Below, piece by piece: positions 45,260 through 54,889 of a stretch of 64,000 nt of DNA (positions within the stretch are counted from its first letter, which is position 1; each line of letters starts with the position of its first letter). Below the pieces are notes generated by a model. That model was not told the origin of the DNA. It ran no database searches and saw only the letters and a list, made by a program, of their open reading frames with translations. The position numbers and the translations under genes are program-made. The DNA comes from CAYPNP01 sp964412195 (GTDB lineage: Bacteria > Acidobacteriota > JAAYUB01). The stretch lies in the NCBI GenBank assembly GCA_964412195.1, contig CAYPNP010000005.1, positions 62,001 to 126,000 on the forward strand, read 5' to 3'.

Positions 45260-45976
45260 ATGACGATCAAGGCGATTCTCTCCGGACCCTCCGGATCAGC
45301 CTCCATCGATTACCGGCAGCTCGGGGTCCTGGCGGGGATGTTCGTGATCGCCCTGTTCATCTGGGATTGGCGGATATTTTTTCCGGTGAAGGTCTTCGTC
45401 GTCCTGCTCCACGAGATCTGCCATGGGCTGGCCGCCTGGCTGACCGGCGGCAGCGTCGTCAAGATCACGGTGTCGCCGGACCTCGGCGGCGTCTGCACCA
45501 CGCGGGGCGGCTGGGACCTGCTGGTGATCCCGGCCGGCTACCTGGGCAGCATGGCCCTGGGGGGAGCCATCCTGCTGGCGGCGGCCCGCACCCGCGCCGA
45601 CCGCATCCTCACCGCGGCGATCGGGGGCGCCATCCTGCTCATCACCCTGCTGTTCGTCCGGTCCTGGTTCGGATTCATCTTCGGGATTCTCTTCGGAGCC
45701 GCCCTCGCCGCCATGGCGCGCTTCGCGCCGGAATGGGCCTGTGACCTGCTCCTGAAGTTCCTGGGGCTCACCAGCATGCTCTACGCCGTCATCGACATCA
45801 AGGAAGACCTGGTGTCCCGCACCGTCCCGTCGTCGGACGCCTGGGCTATGTCCCAGCGGCTCTTCCTGCCGCCGGTCTTCTGGGGGGTGTTCTGGCTGCT
45901 CCTGGCCGCTGGGTCAGCGGCCTTTGTGGTCTGGTTGTCTGTGCGGAAGCCCCCGGCCGAAACGATCCCCAAATAG
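45260..45976 (+). CDS. M50-like (M50B) integral membrane metallopeptidase
   Basis: This 238-aa protein has five to six transmembrane helices. The first is followed by the zinc motif H51-E-I-C-H55 in LLHEICHGLAAWLTGG, as in M50B peptidases. The second zinc ligand is not clearly seen, and the catalytic function is inferred. Such small M50 relatives are often of unknown target. The last 63 bp overlap the convergent second YfhO-type gene. Confidence 0.8.
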   Translation: MTIKAILSGPSGSASIDYRQLGVLAGMFVIALFIWDWRIFFPVKVFVVLLHEICHGLAAWLTGGSVVKITVSPDLGGVCTTRGGWDLLVIPAGYLGSMALGGAILLAAARTRADRILTAAIGGAILLITLLFVRSWFGFIFGILFGAALAAMARFAPEWACDLLLKFLGLTSMLYAVIDIKEDLVSRTVPSSDAWAMSQRLFLPPVFWGVFWLLLAAGSAAFVVWLSVRKPPAETIPK

Positions 45977-48223
45977 CATGCCCGCGATCACGCCCAGGGC
46001 ACCCGCCAGGCTGGCCACGAGCAACCAGGACAGGCCAGCCGGGCGATAGCGGAATTCCACCCTGTGCCGACCCGGCGTCAGGACGACGCCCAGGAAGAAC
46101 ATATCCGCGCGGCGGACCGGCATCGCCTGGCCGTCCACCACCGCGGACCAGCCGGCGGCAAAGCAGTCCCGCAGCACCAGGACTCCCGGCGCCTGGCAGC
46201 GGACATCGGCCGCCACGCGGTCGGATTCATAAACGATTGTCGACAGGACGGTGCTGCCGGGTTTACCCCCGGACCGCATCCTACCGAAATCCGTCGGCAG
46301 CGCGGCGCTTTCCATCAGAACCTGGTCCGGAGTGAGCTCGGCCAGCCGGTCGATGGCGGCTGCGGGATCCGGAGACGCGTCCACCGCCGCCGCCGGATAG
46401 AAGGTGAGCCGGTCCCGGGCACCCGCGATACGATACAATTTGAAGATGCAGCCGGGCGCCATGGGCTCGGCGCGAATCACCCCCAGTCCGGGATGGGCGT
46501 AATTGTTCCGCGAGATCAGGAAATGCACGCCCAACCGCTGCATCAGCCGGACGCGCCGGTCGAGGGGGCGCCGGAGATATTCTTCCCGCAGGACGTTCAT
46601 CTCCAGAGACTGGGTCTGATCCAGCATCAGGTCGAAGGCGTAGAGGACGCCCTGGGTCATGCCGAAGTAGGGGAAGCCGGCGTTCTTGAGGAACACCATG
46701 TACCAGAGCGCATCGCCCCCCCCTCCCGGAACCGCGGCCGGGTGCGGCTCCACGGCCACCCGGAAGGAAGCGGGCGGCGGGCCGGTCTGCCGGACGGAAG
46801 AGAGCAGGGGGACCGGTCCCCGCAAGGTGTCTACCGGCGCCAGGGGGACGGCGAAGACGTTCGACAGCGCCAGGTCGGCCGCCAGGAAAAGTCCCGCGAT
46901 ATGGCAAGCCCATCGCCGCATCGACGGCCGTTCCCATCCCCCCATGATGAGACCGATCACCGCGGCTGCGGCCAGGGCCCCCAACGGGACCAGTTTATGC
47001 AGGGAAAATTCCGGGACCAGGAGCGAAGTCCCCAGGACCACCAGTACCGGCAGGACGGCCCAGCCGGCTGTTTTCAAGGAGGACCAAGGTTTGTCGGCCG
47101 GGATCTCGAACAGCCGGTGCAGGCCGATCGTCCCCAGCAGCACGAAGAGGAGGGAGACCGGGATCATGAACTTCTGCGTGTAGCGGGCCCACGAAAGCAG
47201 CGGCAGCCGATGCATAACGCCGAGGAGGCCGGGCACGTGGCCTCCCCACGACAGGACCAGAAAAGCCAGGGCACCGGCTAATAGAAACCAGGAGCGGCGG
47301 GGACGCGGCGACAGAAGGCCCAATCCGGCCAGCGGCAGAAGGCCCAGCCCCAGGTACACGGAGACCAGGTAGGGGTTCCGGACGCCATAAAACCGTGCTC
47401 CCCGGAACTCGTCCTTGTCCTGGAAGGAAAATCCCAGCGGATTGGGGAGGAACATCTCGAGGCTCAACAGCGGGTGCTGGCTGTACAGGGTGGAGCCTGA
47501 CTCGTCCGTCGTACGGTGGGCGCCGCGGGCCAACTGCACGCCTTCCCAGAGCATGGGACCGGCCAGGAGTGCCGCCAGGAGCCCCGCCAGCAGGATCAGG
47601 CCGGCCAAGGGCCAACACCGGTTTTCCGGGGTGGAAGCCTTCCACGCCATGCCCATCTGCAGGAGGAAAATCAGACCCAGGGCCGCCACCATCATCGGCT
47701 CGAAGACCGTGACGACCAGGGCCAGGATCAGCGCAAGCGCGGAAATCCAGCGGATCCGCCGGGTGCGGACCAGATTTTCCAGCGCCCACATCGCCGCCGG
47801 GACCAGCGCCACGTAGGGGACCAGGTTCAACACGCAGGTCAGGGAAAGGTTGACCCCGGAAAAAGCGTAAATGACCGCCCCCCAAAATCCGGCTTCCAGA
47901 GACAGATCCCACGAACGGACGAGCAGGAAGAACGCCAGGCCGCCGGCGAACAGGTGCAGGAGGACGAAGAGGTGGTATGAAATCACCGGATCCATGACGA
48001 AGCGGATCCACGCCGGGGGGTAGCACAGCATGTAGTTCGGATTGCCGAGGATCGGTTGACCGAACTGGATCCGCGGGTTCCAGAGAGGGATGCCGGAAGC
48101 ATGGAAATCCGCTGCCGTGCTGGCCCAGATGGGGAAGTGGAAATTCAGGACATCCCGATAGAACAGTACTTTGGACCCGCTGACCACCGGGTAGAAAAAG
48201 CCAGCCAGCAGGATGGCCAGCAC
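45914..48223 (-). CDS. YfhO-family polytopic membrane protein (paralogue 2)
   Basis: This 769-aa paralogue of the gene at 20236-22584 has the matching FYRDVLNFHFPIWAST, GNPNYMLCYPPAWIRF and AFSGVNLSLTCVLNLVPY blocks. A C-terminal periplasmic domain contains RDCFAAGWSAVVDGQAMPVR. About twelve transmembrane helices precede it. The GTG at 48223 is the only conventional start that gives this frame. In-frame codons upstream (to a TAG at 48298-48296) encode RTKHIFLLAA, which would complete the first membrane helix, so a non-standard start such as CTG or ATC is possible. Its 3' end overlaps the M50-like gene by 63 bp. Confidence 0.85.
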   Translation of the reverse strand: MLAILLAGFFYPVVSGSKVLFYRDVLNFHFPIWASTAADFHASGIPLWNPRIQFGQPILGNPNYMLCYPPAWIRFVMDPVISYHLFVLLHLFAGGLAFFLLVRSWDLSLEAGFWGAVIYAFSGVNLSLTCVLNLVPYVALVPAAMWALENLVRTRRIRWISALALILALVVTVFEPMMVAALGLIFLLQMGMAWKASTPENRCWPLAGLILLAGLLAALLAGPMLWEGVQLARGAHRTTDESGSTLYSQHPLLSLEMFLPNPLGFSFQDKDEFRGARFYGVRNPYLVSVYLGLGLLPLAGLGLLSPRPRRSWFLLAGALAFLVLSWGGHVPGLLGVMHRLPLLSWARYTQKFMIPVSLLFVLLGTIGLHRLFEIPADKPWSSLKTAGWAVLPVLVVLGTSLLVPEFSLHKLVPLGALAAAAVIGLIMGGWERPSMRRWACHIAGLFLAADLALSNVFAVPLAPVDTLRGPVPLLSSVRQTGPPPASFRVAVEPHPAAVPGGGGDALWYMVFLKNAGFPYFGMTQGVLYAFDLMLDQTQSLEMNVLREEYLRRPLDRRVRLMQRLGVHFLISRNNYAHPGLGVIRAEPMAPGCIFKLYRIAGARDRLTFYPAAAVDASPDPAAAIDRLAELTPDQVLMESAALPTDFGRMRSGGKPGSTVLSTIVYESDRVAADVRCQAPGVLVLRDCFAAGWSAVVDGQAMPVRRADMFFLGVVLTPGRHRVEFRYRPAGLSWLLVASLAGALGVIAGMLFGDRFGRGLPHRQPDHKGR

Positions 48224-48555
48224 CGCCGCGAGCAGAAAGATATGCTTTGTCCGGATCGGTATGACGCTACGCCTCGAATGGAATTTCGATCCATTCTATC
48301 ACCTGGATCCGGCAACCGGCAGGAAAAGAGCGGCGGCTTCGGGAAGATTCCGGGTGCCAATCCGGACGAGGGCGGTTACAATAGGATCAGACTGTCGGAA
48401 CATGGATTTTTGGCTGGAGGGGAAATGCGCCGGACGGGTGCAGAATGCAGGGGATAAGAGAGTTCCCATCTGTGGCTTGACACCTCCGGTGGGCTGTGTT
48501 ACGTTGACGCTTCATTATTGGAGCCTCGTTACAATTTGGTTATTGGGAGGATCCC
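48224..48555. other. Divergent interval between the second YfhO-type gene and gcvT
   Basis: These 332 bp contain the candidate gcvT promoter elements near 48477-48535. I see no gene, and no tandem aptamer typical of the glycine riboswitch. Minus-strand TAGAAT (48298-48293) could be a -10 for the YfhO-type gene. Confidence 0.45.
48477..48535 (+). promoter_or_regulatory. Candidate gcv operon promoter region
   Basis: Two overlapping possibilities are seen. TTGACA (48477-48482) lies 17 bp before TACGTT (48500-48505), and TTGACG (48504-48509) lies 20 bp before TACAAT (48530-48535). The second -10 is close to consensus. Both lie within 80 bp of the gcvT start. Confidence 0.4.
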
Positions 48556-49656
48556 GTGAATACGGAAGCTTTAAAGAAGACGCCCCTGATCGAGGAGCAC
48601 CGGAGACTCGGCGGCAAGATCGTCCCCTTCGCGGGTTACGAGATGCCGGTTCTCTTCTCCTCCGCCCTGGACGAGCACCTGGCCGTCCGGCGCAGTGTCG
48701 GCCTCTTCGACGTGTCCCACATGGGGGAAGTGTTCATCACCGGCCCGGACGCTCTGGCCCTGATCCAGCGCATCACTTGCAACAATGTGGAAAAGCTGCA
48801 GGACGGCCAGATCCATTACTCCGGCCTGATGACGCCGCAGGGCACCTTCATCGACGACCTGCTGGTGCACCGGTTCAACGGGACCAAGTTCATGCTGTGC
48901 GTCAACGCCGCCAACCGGCAGAAAGACGTCCAGTGGATCCAAGAGCACGTCCAGGGCAACGTGGTGGCGGAGGACCTGAGCGACCAGTACACCCAGATCG
49001 CCATCCAGGGGCCCAAGGCGCTGGAGACCCTGCAGCCGCTGGTCGACGTCGACCTGAAGCAGATGAAATATTACTGGTTCACCGAAGGCAAGGTCTGCGG
49101 CGTACCCGCCATCATCGCCCGGACCGGCTACACCGGCGAGGACGGCTTCGAGATCTACTTCGCTCCCGAGCCGGCCCCCGCCATCTGGCGGAAGCTCCTG
49201 GAGACGGGCGAGCCTTTCGGCGTCCGCCCCTGCGGCCTGGCCTGCCGGAACACCCTGCGCCTGGAAGCCAAGATGGCGCTGTACGGCAACGACATCGACG
49301 ACACCACCACCGTTCTGGAAGCCGACCTGGAGTGGATCTGCAAGCTGAAGAAGGGCGATTTCATCGGCCGCGACGCGCTCCTCAAGCAGAAGGAGGCCGG
49401 CCTCACCCGGAAGCTGGTGGGATTCGAAATGGTCGACCGGGGCATCGCGCGGGATCATTACCCCGTCGTGATCGGCGGGCAGAAGGTGTCCCACGTGACG
49501 AGCGGTTCCTACGCTCCCTACCTGGAAAAGAACATCGGTCTGGCGTACCTCCCCCTCGCCCACACCGAGGTAGGGACGAAGATCCAGATCGAGATCCGCG
49601 GCAAGCTGGCCGAGGCGCAGGTGGTGCCGACGCCCTTCTACAAACGAAACTATTAG
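48556..49656 (+). CDS. gcvT: Glycine cleavage system T protein (aminomethyltransferase)
   Basis: This 366-aa protein transfers the methylene group from H protein to tetrahydrofolate, releasing ammonia. It has GCV_T motifs: LFDVSHMGEV, MLCVNAANRQKD and the C-terminal domain (about 280-366). The GTG start at 48556 follows GGGAGG. It leads the operon gcvT-H-PA-PB. Confidence 0.96.
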   Translation: MNTEALKKTPLIEEHRRLGGKIVPFAGYEMPVLFSSALDEHLAVRRSVGLFDVSHMGEVFITGPDALALIQRITCNNVEKLQDGQIHYSGLMTPQGTFIDDLLVHRFNGTKFMLCVNAANRQKDVQWIQEHVQGNVVAEDLSDQYTQIAIQGPKALETLQPLVDVDLKQMKYYWFTEGKVCGVPAIIARTGYTGEDGFEIYFAPEPAPAIWRKLLETGEPFGVRPCGLACRNTLRLEAKMALYGNDIDDTTTVLEADLEWICKLKKGDFIGRDALLKQKEAGLTRKLVGFEMVDRGIARDHYPVVIGGQKVSHVTSGSYAPYLEKNIGLAYLPLAHTEVGTKIQIEIRGKLAEAQVVPTPFYKRNY

Positions 49657-49682
49657 AAAACTATCCCCAACTGGAGGAGGCC

Positions 49683-50072
49683 ATGTATTCAGACGACTTT
49701 TTGTACACCAAGGAACATGAGTGGATCCGGGTGGAAAACGGCGACGTGACCGTCGGGATCACCCACCACGCCCAGCAGGAGCTTGGGGACATCGTCTTCG
49801 TCGAGCTGCCGCAGGTTGGCGCCACCTTCAGCGCGGGCGACACCCTCGGCACGGTGGAATCCGTCAAGGCGGTTTCCGACGTCTACGCCCCCTTGGGCGG
49901 CGAGGTGATCGAGGTCAACGAGGCCCTGAACGACAAGCCGGAGCTGATCAACGAGGACCCGCACGGAGACGGCTGGATCGCCAAGCTGCGCCTCGCCGAC
50001 AAGGGCGAACTGGAAGGCCTCCTCTCCGCCGACGACTACGAGGCTTACATCGCCGAGGAAAAGAAGGACTGA
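49683..50072 (+). CDS. gcvH: Glycine cleavage system H protein
   Basis: This 129-aa lipoyl carrier has the lipoylated lysine K62 in VESVKAVSDVY and EWIRVENGDVTVGITHHAQ at the N-terminus. It carries the aminomethyl group between P and T. The start has GGAGGAGG directly upstream. Its TGA overlaps the gcvPA ATG. Confidence 0.97.
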   Translation: MYSDDFLYTKEHEWIRVENGDVTVGITHHAQQELGDIVFVELPQVGATFSAGDTLGTVESVKAVSDVYAPLGGEVIEVNEALNDKPELINEDPHGDGWIAKLRLADKGELEGLLSADDYEAYIAEEKKD

Positions 50073-51439
50073 TGAAGTACATTCCCAACTCTCCCGAACA
50101 GATCCGGGAGATGCTCGCCGATATCGGCGTCCGGTCGGTGGACGAGCTTTTCCGGACGATCCCGGAGCCGGTGAGGGTCAAGGGGCATCTGCCGATCCCG
50201 CCCGGCCGGTCCGAGCTGGAGATCGAGCGCCACTTTTACGAGCTGGGCCGCCTCAACGACGGCGTCCTGGAGTTCAAGACTTTCCTGGGCGCCGGCGCCT
50301 ACAGCCATTACGTCCCCGCCGCCATCGACGCCGTGATTTCCCGCTCCGAGTTCTACACCGCCTACACGCCCTACCAGCCGGAGGTCAGCCAGGGGACCCT
50401 CCAGGCCATCTTCGAGTACCAGACCATGGTTTCGCAGTTGACCGGGATGGAAGTCACCAACGCCTCCATGTACGACGGCGCCACGGCGGTGACCGAGGCC
50501 CTGCTCATGGCCCACCGCGTCCGGGGTGTGCCCAAGGTCATCGTCGCCGGCAGCCTCCACCCGTTCTACCGGGACGTGATGAAGACGTACGTGGCCAACT
50601 TCGAGATCCGGATCGAGGAAGTGCCATGGGACGCAACCGGCCGCGTGGACATGGCCGCCCTGGCGTCCAAGGTCGACGCCGACACCGCCGCCGTGGTCGT
50701 CCAGTCGCCGAACTTCTTCGGCGTGATCGAGGACCTGCCCGCCGCGGCCGCGCTGGCCCACGGCAAGAAGGCGCTGCTGATCGCCGCCTTCACCGAGGCG
50801 ATGTCCCTGCCGCTGCTCAGGGCGCCCGGCTCTTGCGGCGCCGACATCGTCGCCGGGGAAGGGCAGTCCTTCGGGATCCCTCTCTCCTTCGGCGGCCCGT
50901 ACCTCGGCATTTTCTCCACGTCGATGCAGCACGTCCGCCGGATGCCCGGGCGCGTCGTCGGCATGACCGAGGACACCCGCGGGCAGCGCGGCTTCGTGCT
51001 GACGCTCTCCACCCGCGAGCAGCACATCCGCCGGGAGAAGGCCACCTCCAATATCTGCACCAACCAGGGCCTCTGCGCCTTGATGGCGTCCGTCTACCTG
51101 GCCCTGGCCGGCAAGACCGGCCTCCAGGAGACGGCCGCCCAGAACGCGGCCAAGGCCCGCGCGGCTGCCCGGGCGCTGACCGAAGTTCCCGGCGTGACGC
51201 TGAAGTTCTCCGGGCCGTTCTTCAACGAGTTCGTCCTCCGCCTGCCCGGCGATCCGCACGCCTTCGCCCGCTTCTGCAAGGAACGGAAGATCGTGCCGGG
51301 CGTCCCGCTGAAGTGGTTCCATCCCGAGATGGCCAACGAACTGCTGGTCTGCGTCACCGAGGTCAACACGGCGGCGGAGATCGAAGCCCTGGCCGGGGCA
51401 TTGCGGGACTTTCTCGGAGCGGCCGGGGGGAGGTGCTGA
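50072..51439 (+). CDS. gcvPA: Glycine decarboxylase subunit 1 (split P protein)
   Basis: This 455-aa N-terminal half of the P protein is expressed as a separate subunit, with FLGAGAYSHYVP, TPYQPEVSQGTLQ and MYDGATAVTEALL. It lacks the PLP lysine, which lies in the second subunit. Translation is coupled to gcvH (TGATG). The P protein decarboxylates glycine onto the lipoyl arm. Confidence 0.96.
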   Translation: MKYIPNSPEQIREMLADIGVRSVDELFRTIPEPVRVKGHLPIPPGRSELEIERHFYELGRLNDGVLEFKTFLGAGAYSHYVPAAIDAVISRSEFYTAYTPYQPEVSQGTLQAIFEYQTMVSQLTGMEVTNASMYDGATAVTEALLMAHRVRGVPKVIVAGSLHPFYRDVMKTYVANFEIRIEEVPWDATGRVDMAALASKVDADTAAVVVQSPNFFGVIEDLPAAAALAHGKKALLIAAFTEAMSLPLLRAPGSCGADIVAGEGQSFGIPLSFGGPYLGIFSTSMQHVRRMPGRVVGMTEDTRGQRGFVLTLSTREQHIRREKATSNICTNQGLCALMASVYLALAGKTGLQETAAQNAAKARAAARALTEVPGVTLKFSGPFFNEFVLRLPGDPHAFARFCKERKIVPGVPLKWFHPEMANELLVCVTEVNTAAEIEALAGALRDFLGAAGGRC

Positions 51440-51442
51440 GCC

Positions 51443-52921
51443 ATGAGCGAACGCATTCGCAAGACCATTTCCATCAACGAACCGCTCCTCTTCGAGAAGA
51501 CCGCCGGCAACCGCACCAGCTTCCAGCTCCCGCCGCTGGACGTGCCCGTGCAGCCGATCCCGGCGGAGCTGCTCCGGGACGACATTCCGAATTTTCCCGA
51601 GCTGAACGAGGTGGAGGTGGTGCGCCACTTCACCCGCCTTTCCACCTATAACTACCACATCGACCTGGGTCTCTATCCGCTCGGTTCCTGCACGATGAAG
51701 TACAATCCCAAGATCAACGAGCGGATGGCTCGCCTGCCGGCCTTCGCCCAGGCCCACCCCCTGCAGCTGCACGAGAACACGCAGGGCTGCCTGCGGCTGA
51801 TGCGCGAGCTGCAGGAGCTGCTCCTGGGGATCACCGGGATGGCCGGCGTGACGCTGCAGCCCATGGCCGGCGCCCACGGCGAACTGACCGGCATGATGCT
51901 GATCCGGGCCGCGCTGGCCCGCCGCGGCAATCCTCGCAAGAAAGTGCTGATCCCCGACTCGGCCCACGGCACGAACCCCGCCAGCGCGGTGCTCTGCGGG
52001 TACACGACGGTGACCCTGAAATCCAACGAGAAGGGTTGCATCGACCTGGCCGAGCTGAAGAGCCACCTGGACCCGGACGTGGCCTGCCTGATGCTGACCA
52101 ACCCGAACACGCTGGGCGTTTTCGAGGAGAACATCCGGGAGATCGCCGGCCTCGTCCACGCCAACGGGTCTTTCCTCTACATGGACGGCGCCAACTTCAA
52201 CGCCTTCGTGGGCGTGGCCCGGCCCAGCGACATGGGCGTCGACGTGATGCACCTCAACCTGCACAAAACCTTCGCGACGCCCCACGGCGGGGGCGGTCCC
52301 GGCGCCGGCCCGATCGTGGTGGTGAAGGAACTGGTGCCCCTCCTGCCGGTGCCCGTGGTCGACGCCCATGCGGACGGCTCCCTCTACCTGAACTACAACC
52401 GTCCGGAGAGCATCGGCCGGGTGGCCGGCTTCTACGGCAACTTCGCCGTTCTGGTGCGCGCGCTGACCTACATCCTGCGCACCGGCAGCGACGGGCTGCG
52501 GGCGGTGGCCGAGAACGCGGTGCTGAACGCCAACTACCTGCGCCACCACCTGCAGGACCTGTTTCACCTCCAGTACGACCAGCCGAGCTACCACGAGGTG
52601 GTCTTCGACGACCAGAAGCAGGGCGAGAAGGGCGTGCACACCATGGACATCGCCAAGCGGCTGCTGGACTACGGCTTCCATCCGCCGACGGTCTACTTTC
52701 CGCTCATCGTGCCGGGCGCCATCATGATCGAGCCCACCGAGAGCGAGCCCAAGGAGGAGCTGGACGCCTTCGTCGCCACCCTGAAGAAGATCGTGGAAGA
52801 AGCCCAAGCGGAACCGGCGCGCCTCCACGAGGCGCCCACGGAGATCCGCAACTCCCGGTTCGACGAAACCCTGGCCGCCCGGAAACCCGTCCTGACCTGG
52901 CAACCGCCGGCCCAGGCGTGA
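51443..52921 (+). CDS. gcvPB: Glycine decarboxylase subunit 2 (split P protein)
   Basis: This 492-aa PLP subunit has lysine K275 in LNLHKTFATPHGGGGPGAGP. Other conserved segments are PLGSCTMKYNP near 80 and DSAHGTNPASA. It pairs with gcvPA to form the alpha2-beta2 P protein. It lies 3 bp after gcvPA and ends before a strong terminator. Confidence 0.97.
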   Translation: MSERIRKTISINEPLLFEKTAGNRTSFQLPPLDVPVQPIPAELLRDDIPNFPELNEVEVVRHFTRLSTYNYHIDLGLYPLGSCTMKYNPKINERMARLPAFAQAHPLQLHENTQGCLRLMRELQELLLGITGMAGVTLQPMAGAHGELTGMMLIRAALARRGNPRKKVLIPDSAHGTNPASAVLCGYTTVTLKSNEKGCIDLAELKSHLDPDVACLMLTNPNTLGVFEENIREIAGLVHANGSFLYMDGANFNAFVGVARPSDMGVDVMHLNLHKTFATPHGGGGPGAGPIVVVKELVPLLPVPVVDAHADGSLYLNYNRPESIGRVAGFYGNFAVLVRALTYILRTGSDGLRAVAENAVLNANYLRHHLQDLFHLQYDQPSYHEVVFDDQKQGEKGVHTMDIAKRLLDYGFHPPTVYFPLIVPGAIMIEPTESEPKEELDAFVATLKKIVEEAQAEPARLHEAPTEIRNSRFDETLAARKPVLTWQPPAQA

Positions 52922-52943
52922 TCCTGTCGGCGTGGATTGTTCC

Positions 52944-52972
52944 GGCCAACCTCCCGCAGGTTGGCCTTTTTT
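52944..52972 (+). terminator. Rho-independent terminator of the gcv operon
   Basis: GGCCAACCT (52944-52952) pairs with AGGTTGGCC (52958-52966) around CCCGC and is followed by six T residues. It starts 22 bp after the gcvPB stop and ends before the next ribosome site. Confidence 0.95.
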
Positions 52973-52997
52973 CTTGAATCAAGGAGGATTGAGACCG

Positions 52998-54707
52998 ATG
53001 CGTTCCATCATGCACACCGCCCGGCTGGCCGGGTTGACCGCGACCATGTGCCTGGCGCTCGCGCTGTTCGCGGGCGCCGCGGACACGGAGAAGGAAAAGA
53101 TGAACCAGGAATTCGACGCGTTCTTGAAGACGTTTGAGGCCAAGGTGATCCCGCTGTCCCGGGAGCAAGCCATCGCCAGCTACGACGCCTCCATCTCGGG
53201 GAAGACGGAGGACTACGACCGCTCGGCCGACCTGCAGATCAGGCTGAGCCAGATCTATTCCAACCGGGAGGACTTCCAGAAACTGAAGGCCTGGAAGGAG
53301 AGCGGGGCCGTCACCGAGCCGCTCCGCAAGCGGCAGCTCGAGATCCTGTACTTCAATTACCTGGGCAACCAGATCCCGCCTGAGCAGATCGAGTCCATCA
53401 TCCGGCTGCAGACCGAGATCGAGAACAAGTTCAACACGTTCCGGGCGGAGCTGGATGGCAAGACGGTCACGGACAACGAGCTGGAAAACGTGTTGAAGAC
53501 GTCCACCGACAGCCGGCAGCTGGAGGCCGCCTGGCGCTCCAGCAAGGCGATCGGCGTCGCCGTGGCGGAGGACGTCCGCCGGCTGGCCAGGCTGCGCAAC
53601 GAAGCCGCCCGCCAGCTCGGCTTTGCCGACTATCACGTCATGGCCCTGGCGCTCGGCGAGCAGAACCAGGCGGACATGGACAAGCTGTTCGACGAGCTGG
53701 ACATCCTGACCGGCGAGGCCTTCCTCCAGGCCAAGGCGGAGATGGACGAGATCCTGGCCAAGCGCTGCGGCATCGCCAAGGACCAGCTGATGCCCTGGCA
53801 CTACCAGAACCGCTTCTTCCAGGAGGCGCCCAAGATCTACAACGTCGACCTGGACAAATATTACAAGGACAAGGACATCGTCGCCATCGGCAAGCTGTAC
53901 TACCAGGGGGTCGGGCTGCCCATCAACGATATCGTGAAGCGCAGCGACCTCTTCGAAAAGCCCGGCAAATACCAGCACGCTTACTGCACCGACATTGACC
54001 GGTCCGGCGACGTGCGCATCGTCTGCAATATCCAACCGACCCAGCAGTGGATGGACACGCTCCTGCACGAGTCCGGCCACGCCGTTTACGACAAGTGGAA
54101 CGATCCCAAGCTGCCGTGGCTGCTCCGGGAACCGGCCCACACCTTCACCACCGAGGCCATCGCCATGATGTTCGGGCGTCTCGCCTCCAACCCGCTGTGG
54201 CTGGAGGAGATGGTCGGGGTGCCGACGAACGAGGCCAAGCGGATCGAAAGGGAGTGCGCCCGGACGCTCCGGTTGGAACAGCTCGTCTTCAGCCGTTGGA
54301 CCCAGGTCATGTACCGCTTCGAACGGGGGCTGTACGAGAATCCCGACCAGGACCTGAACGCCCTCTGGTGGAACCTGGTGGAAAAGTACCAGGGCCTGAA
54401 GCGTCCGGAGAAGCTGAACGGGGCCGAGTGGGCTTCCAAGATCCACGTGGCCACCGTCCCCGCCTATTACCACAACTACCAGCTCGGTGCCCTGCTGGCG
54501 TCGCAGTTGGCGTACTACATCTCCAACCGGGTCCTCGAGCAGGGCAACCGGGGCGACAACACGTTCGTCGAGAAGAAGGCCGTCGGCGAATACCTGATCA
54601 AGAACGTGTTCAAGCCGGGCCGGAAGTACGAGTGGAACGAGATGATCCGCCGCGCCACGGGGGAGCCGCTGACCCCGAAATACTTCGCCCGCCAGTTTGT
54701 GAAATGA
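52998..54707 (+). CDS. Exported zinc peptidase (M2/M3-like gluzincin)
   Basis: This 569-aa enzyme has a signal peptide (about 1-27, ending FAGAADTEK) and a long helical N-terminal part. The zinc site is H357-E-S-G-H361, with a downstream glutamate E386 (HTFTTEAIAMM) spaced as in clan MA(E). N-terminal sequence around YWDA-like ASYDASISGKTEDYDR suggests the M2/M3 group of oligopeptidases. It probably acts in the periplasm on peptides. ATG 52998 is supported by AAGGAGG at 52981-52987; the longer upstream frame runs into the gcv terminator. Confidence 0.85.
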   Translation: MRSIMHTARLAGLTATMCLALALFAGAADTEKEKMNQEFDAFLKTFEAKVIPLSREQAIASYDASISGKTEDYDRSADLQIRLSQIYSNREDFQKLKAWKESGAVTEPLRKRQLEILYFNYLGNQIPPEQIESIIRLQTEIENKFNTFRAELDGKTVTDNELENVLKTSTDSRQLEAAWRSSKAIGVAVAEDVRRLARLRNEAARQLGFADYHVMALALGEQNQADMDKLFDELDILTGEAFLQAKAEMDEILAKRCGIAKDQLMPWHYQNRFFQEAPKIYNVDLDKYYKDKDIVAIGKLYYQGVGLPINDIVKRSDLFEKPGKYQHAYCTDIDRSGDVRIVCNIQPTQQWMDTLLHESGHAVYDKWNDPKLPWLLREPAHTFTTEAIAMMFGRLASNPLWLEEMVGVPTNEAKRIERECARTLRLEQLVFSRWTQVMYRFERGLYENPDQDLNALWWNLVEKYQGLKRPEKLNGAEWASKIHVATVPAYYHNYQLGALLASQLAYYISNRVLEQGNRGDNTFVEKKAVGEYLIKNVFKPGRKYEWNEMIRRATGEPLTPKYFARQFVK

Positions 54708-54889
54708 CGCCGAAGCGGGTCGCCGGGCACGAGGGAACGGCGACCCGCTCCACCGCATCCAATGGATGCGGCCGGAACGGCTTGGGGACCGGGGAACCAG
54801 ACCTTCCTGACGCCCATTCCGGGCGAGCCCGGGCCGTCCGGGAGGATAGCCCCGGCGCCCTGCCATGTCGGCACAGCCGGAGGCGACGG

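Noticed and set aside
48380..48555. Glycine riboswitch ahead of gcvT
   Set aside because: The tandem aptamer core and its conserved helices are not recognisable, and the leader is short.
50045..52903. Minus-strand open frame of 952 codons opposite gcvPA/gcvPB
   Set aside because: The sense strand encodes two unmistakable glycine decarboxylase subunits. The antisense frame is low-complexity and lacks motifs, as expected from high-G+C codon bias.
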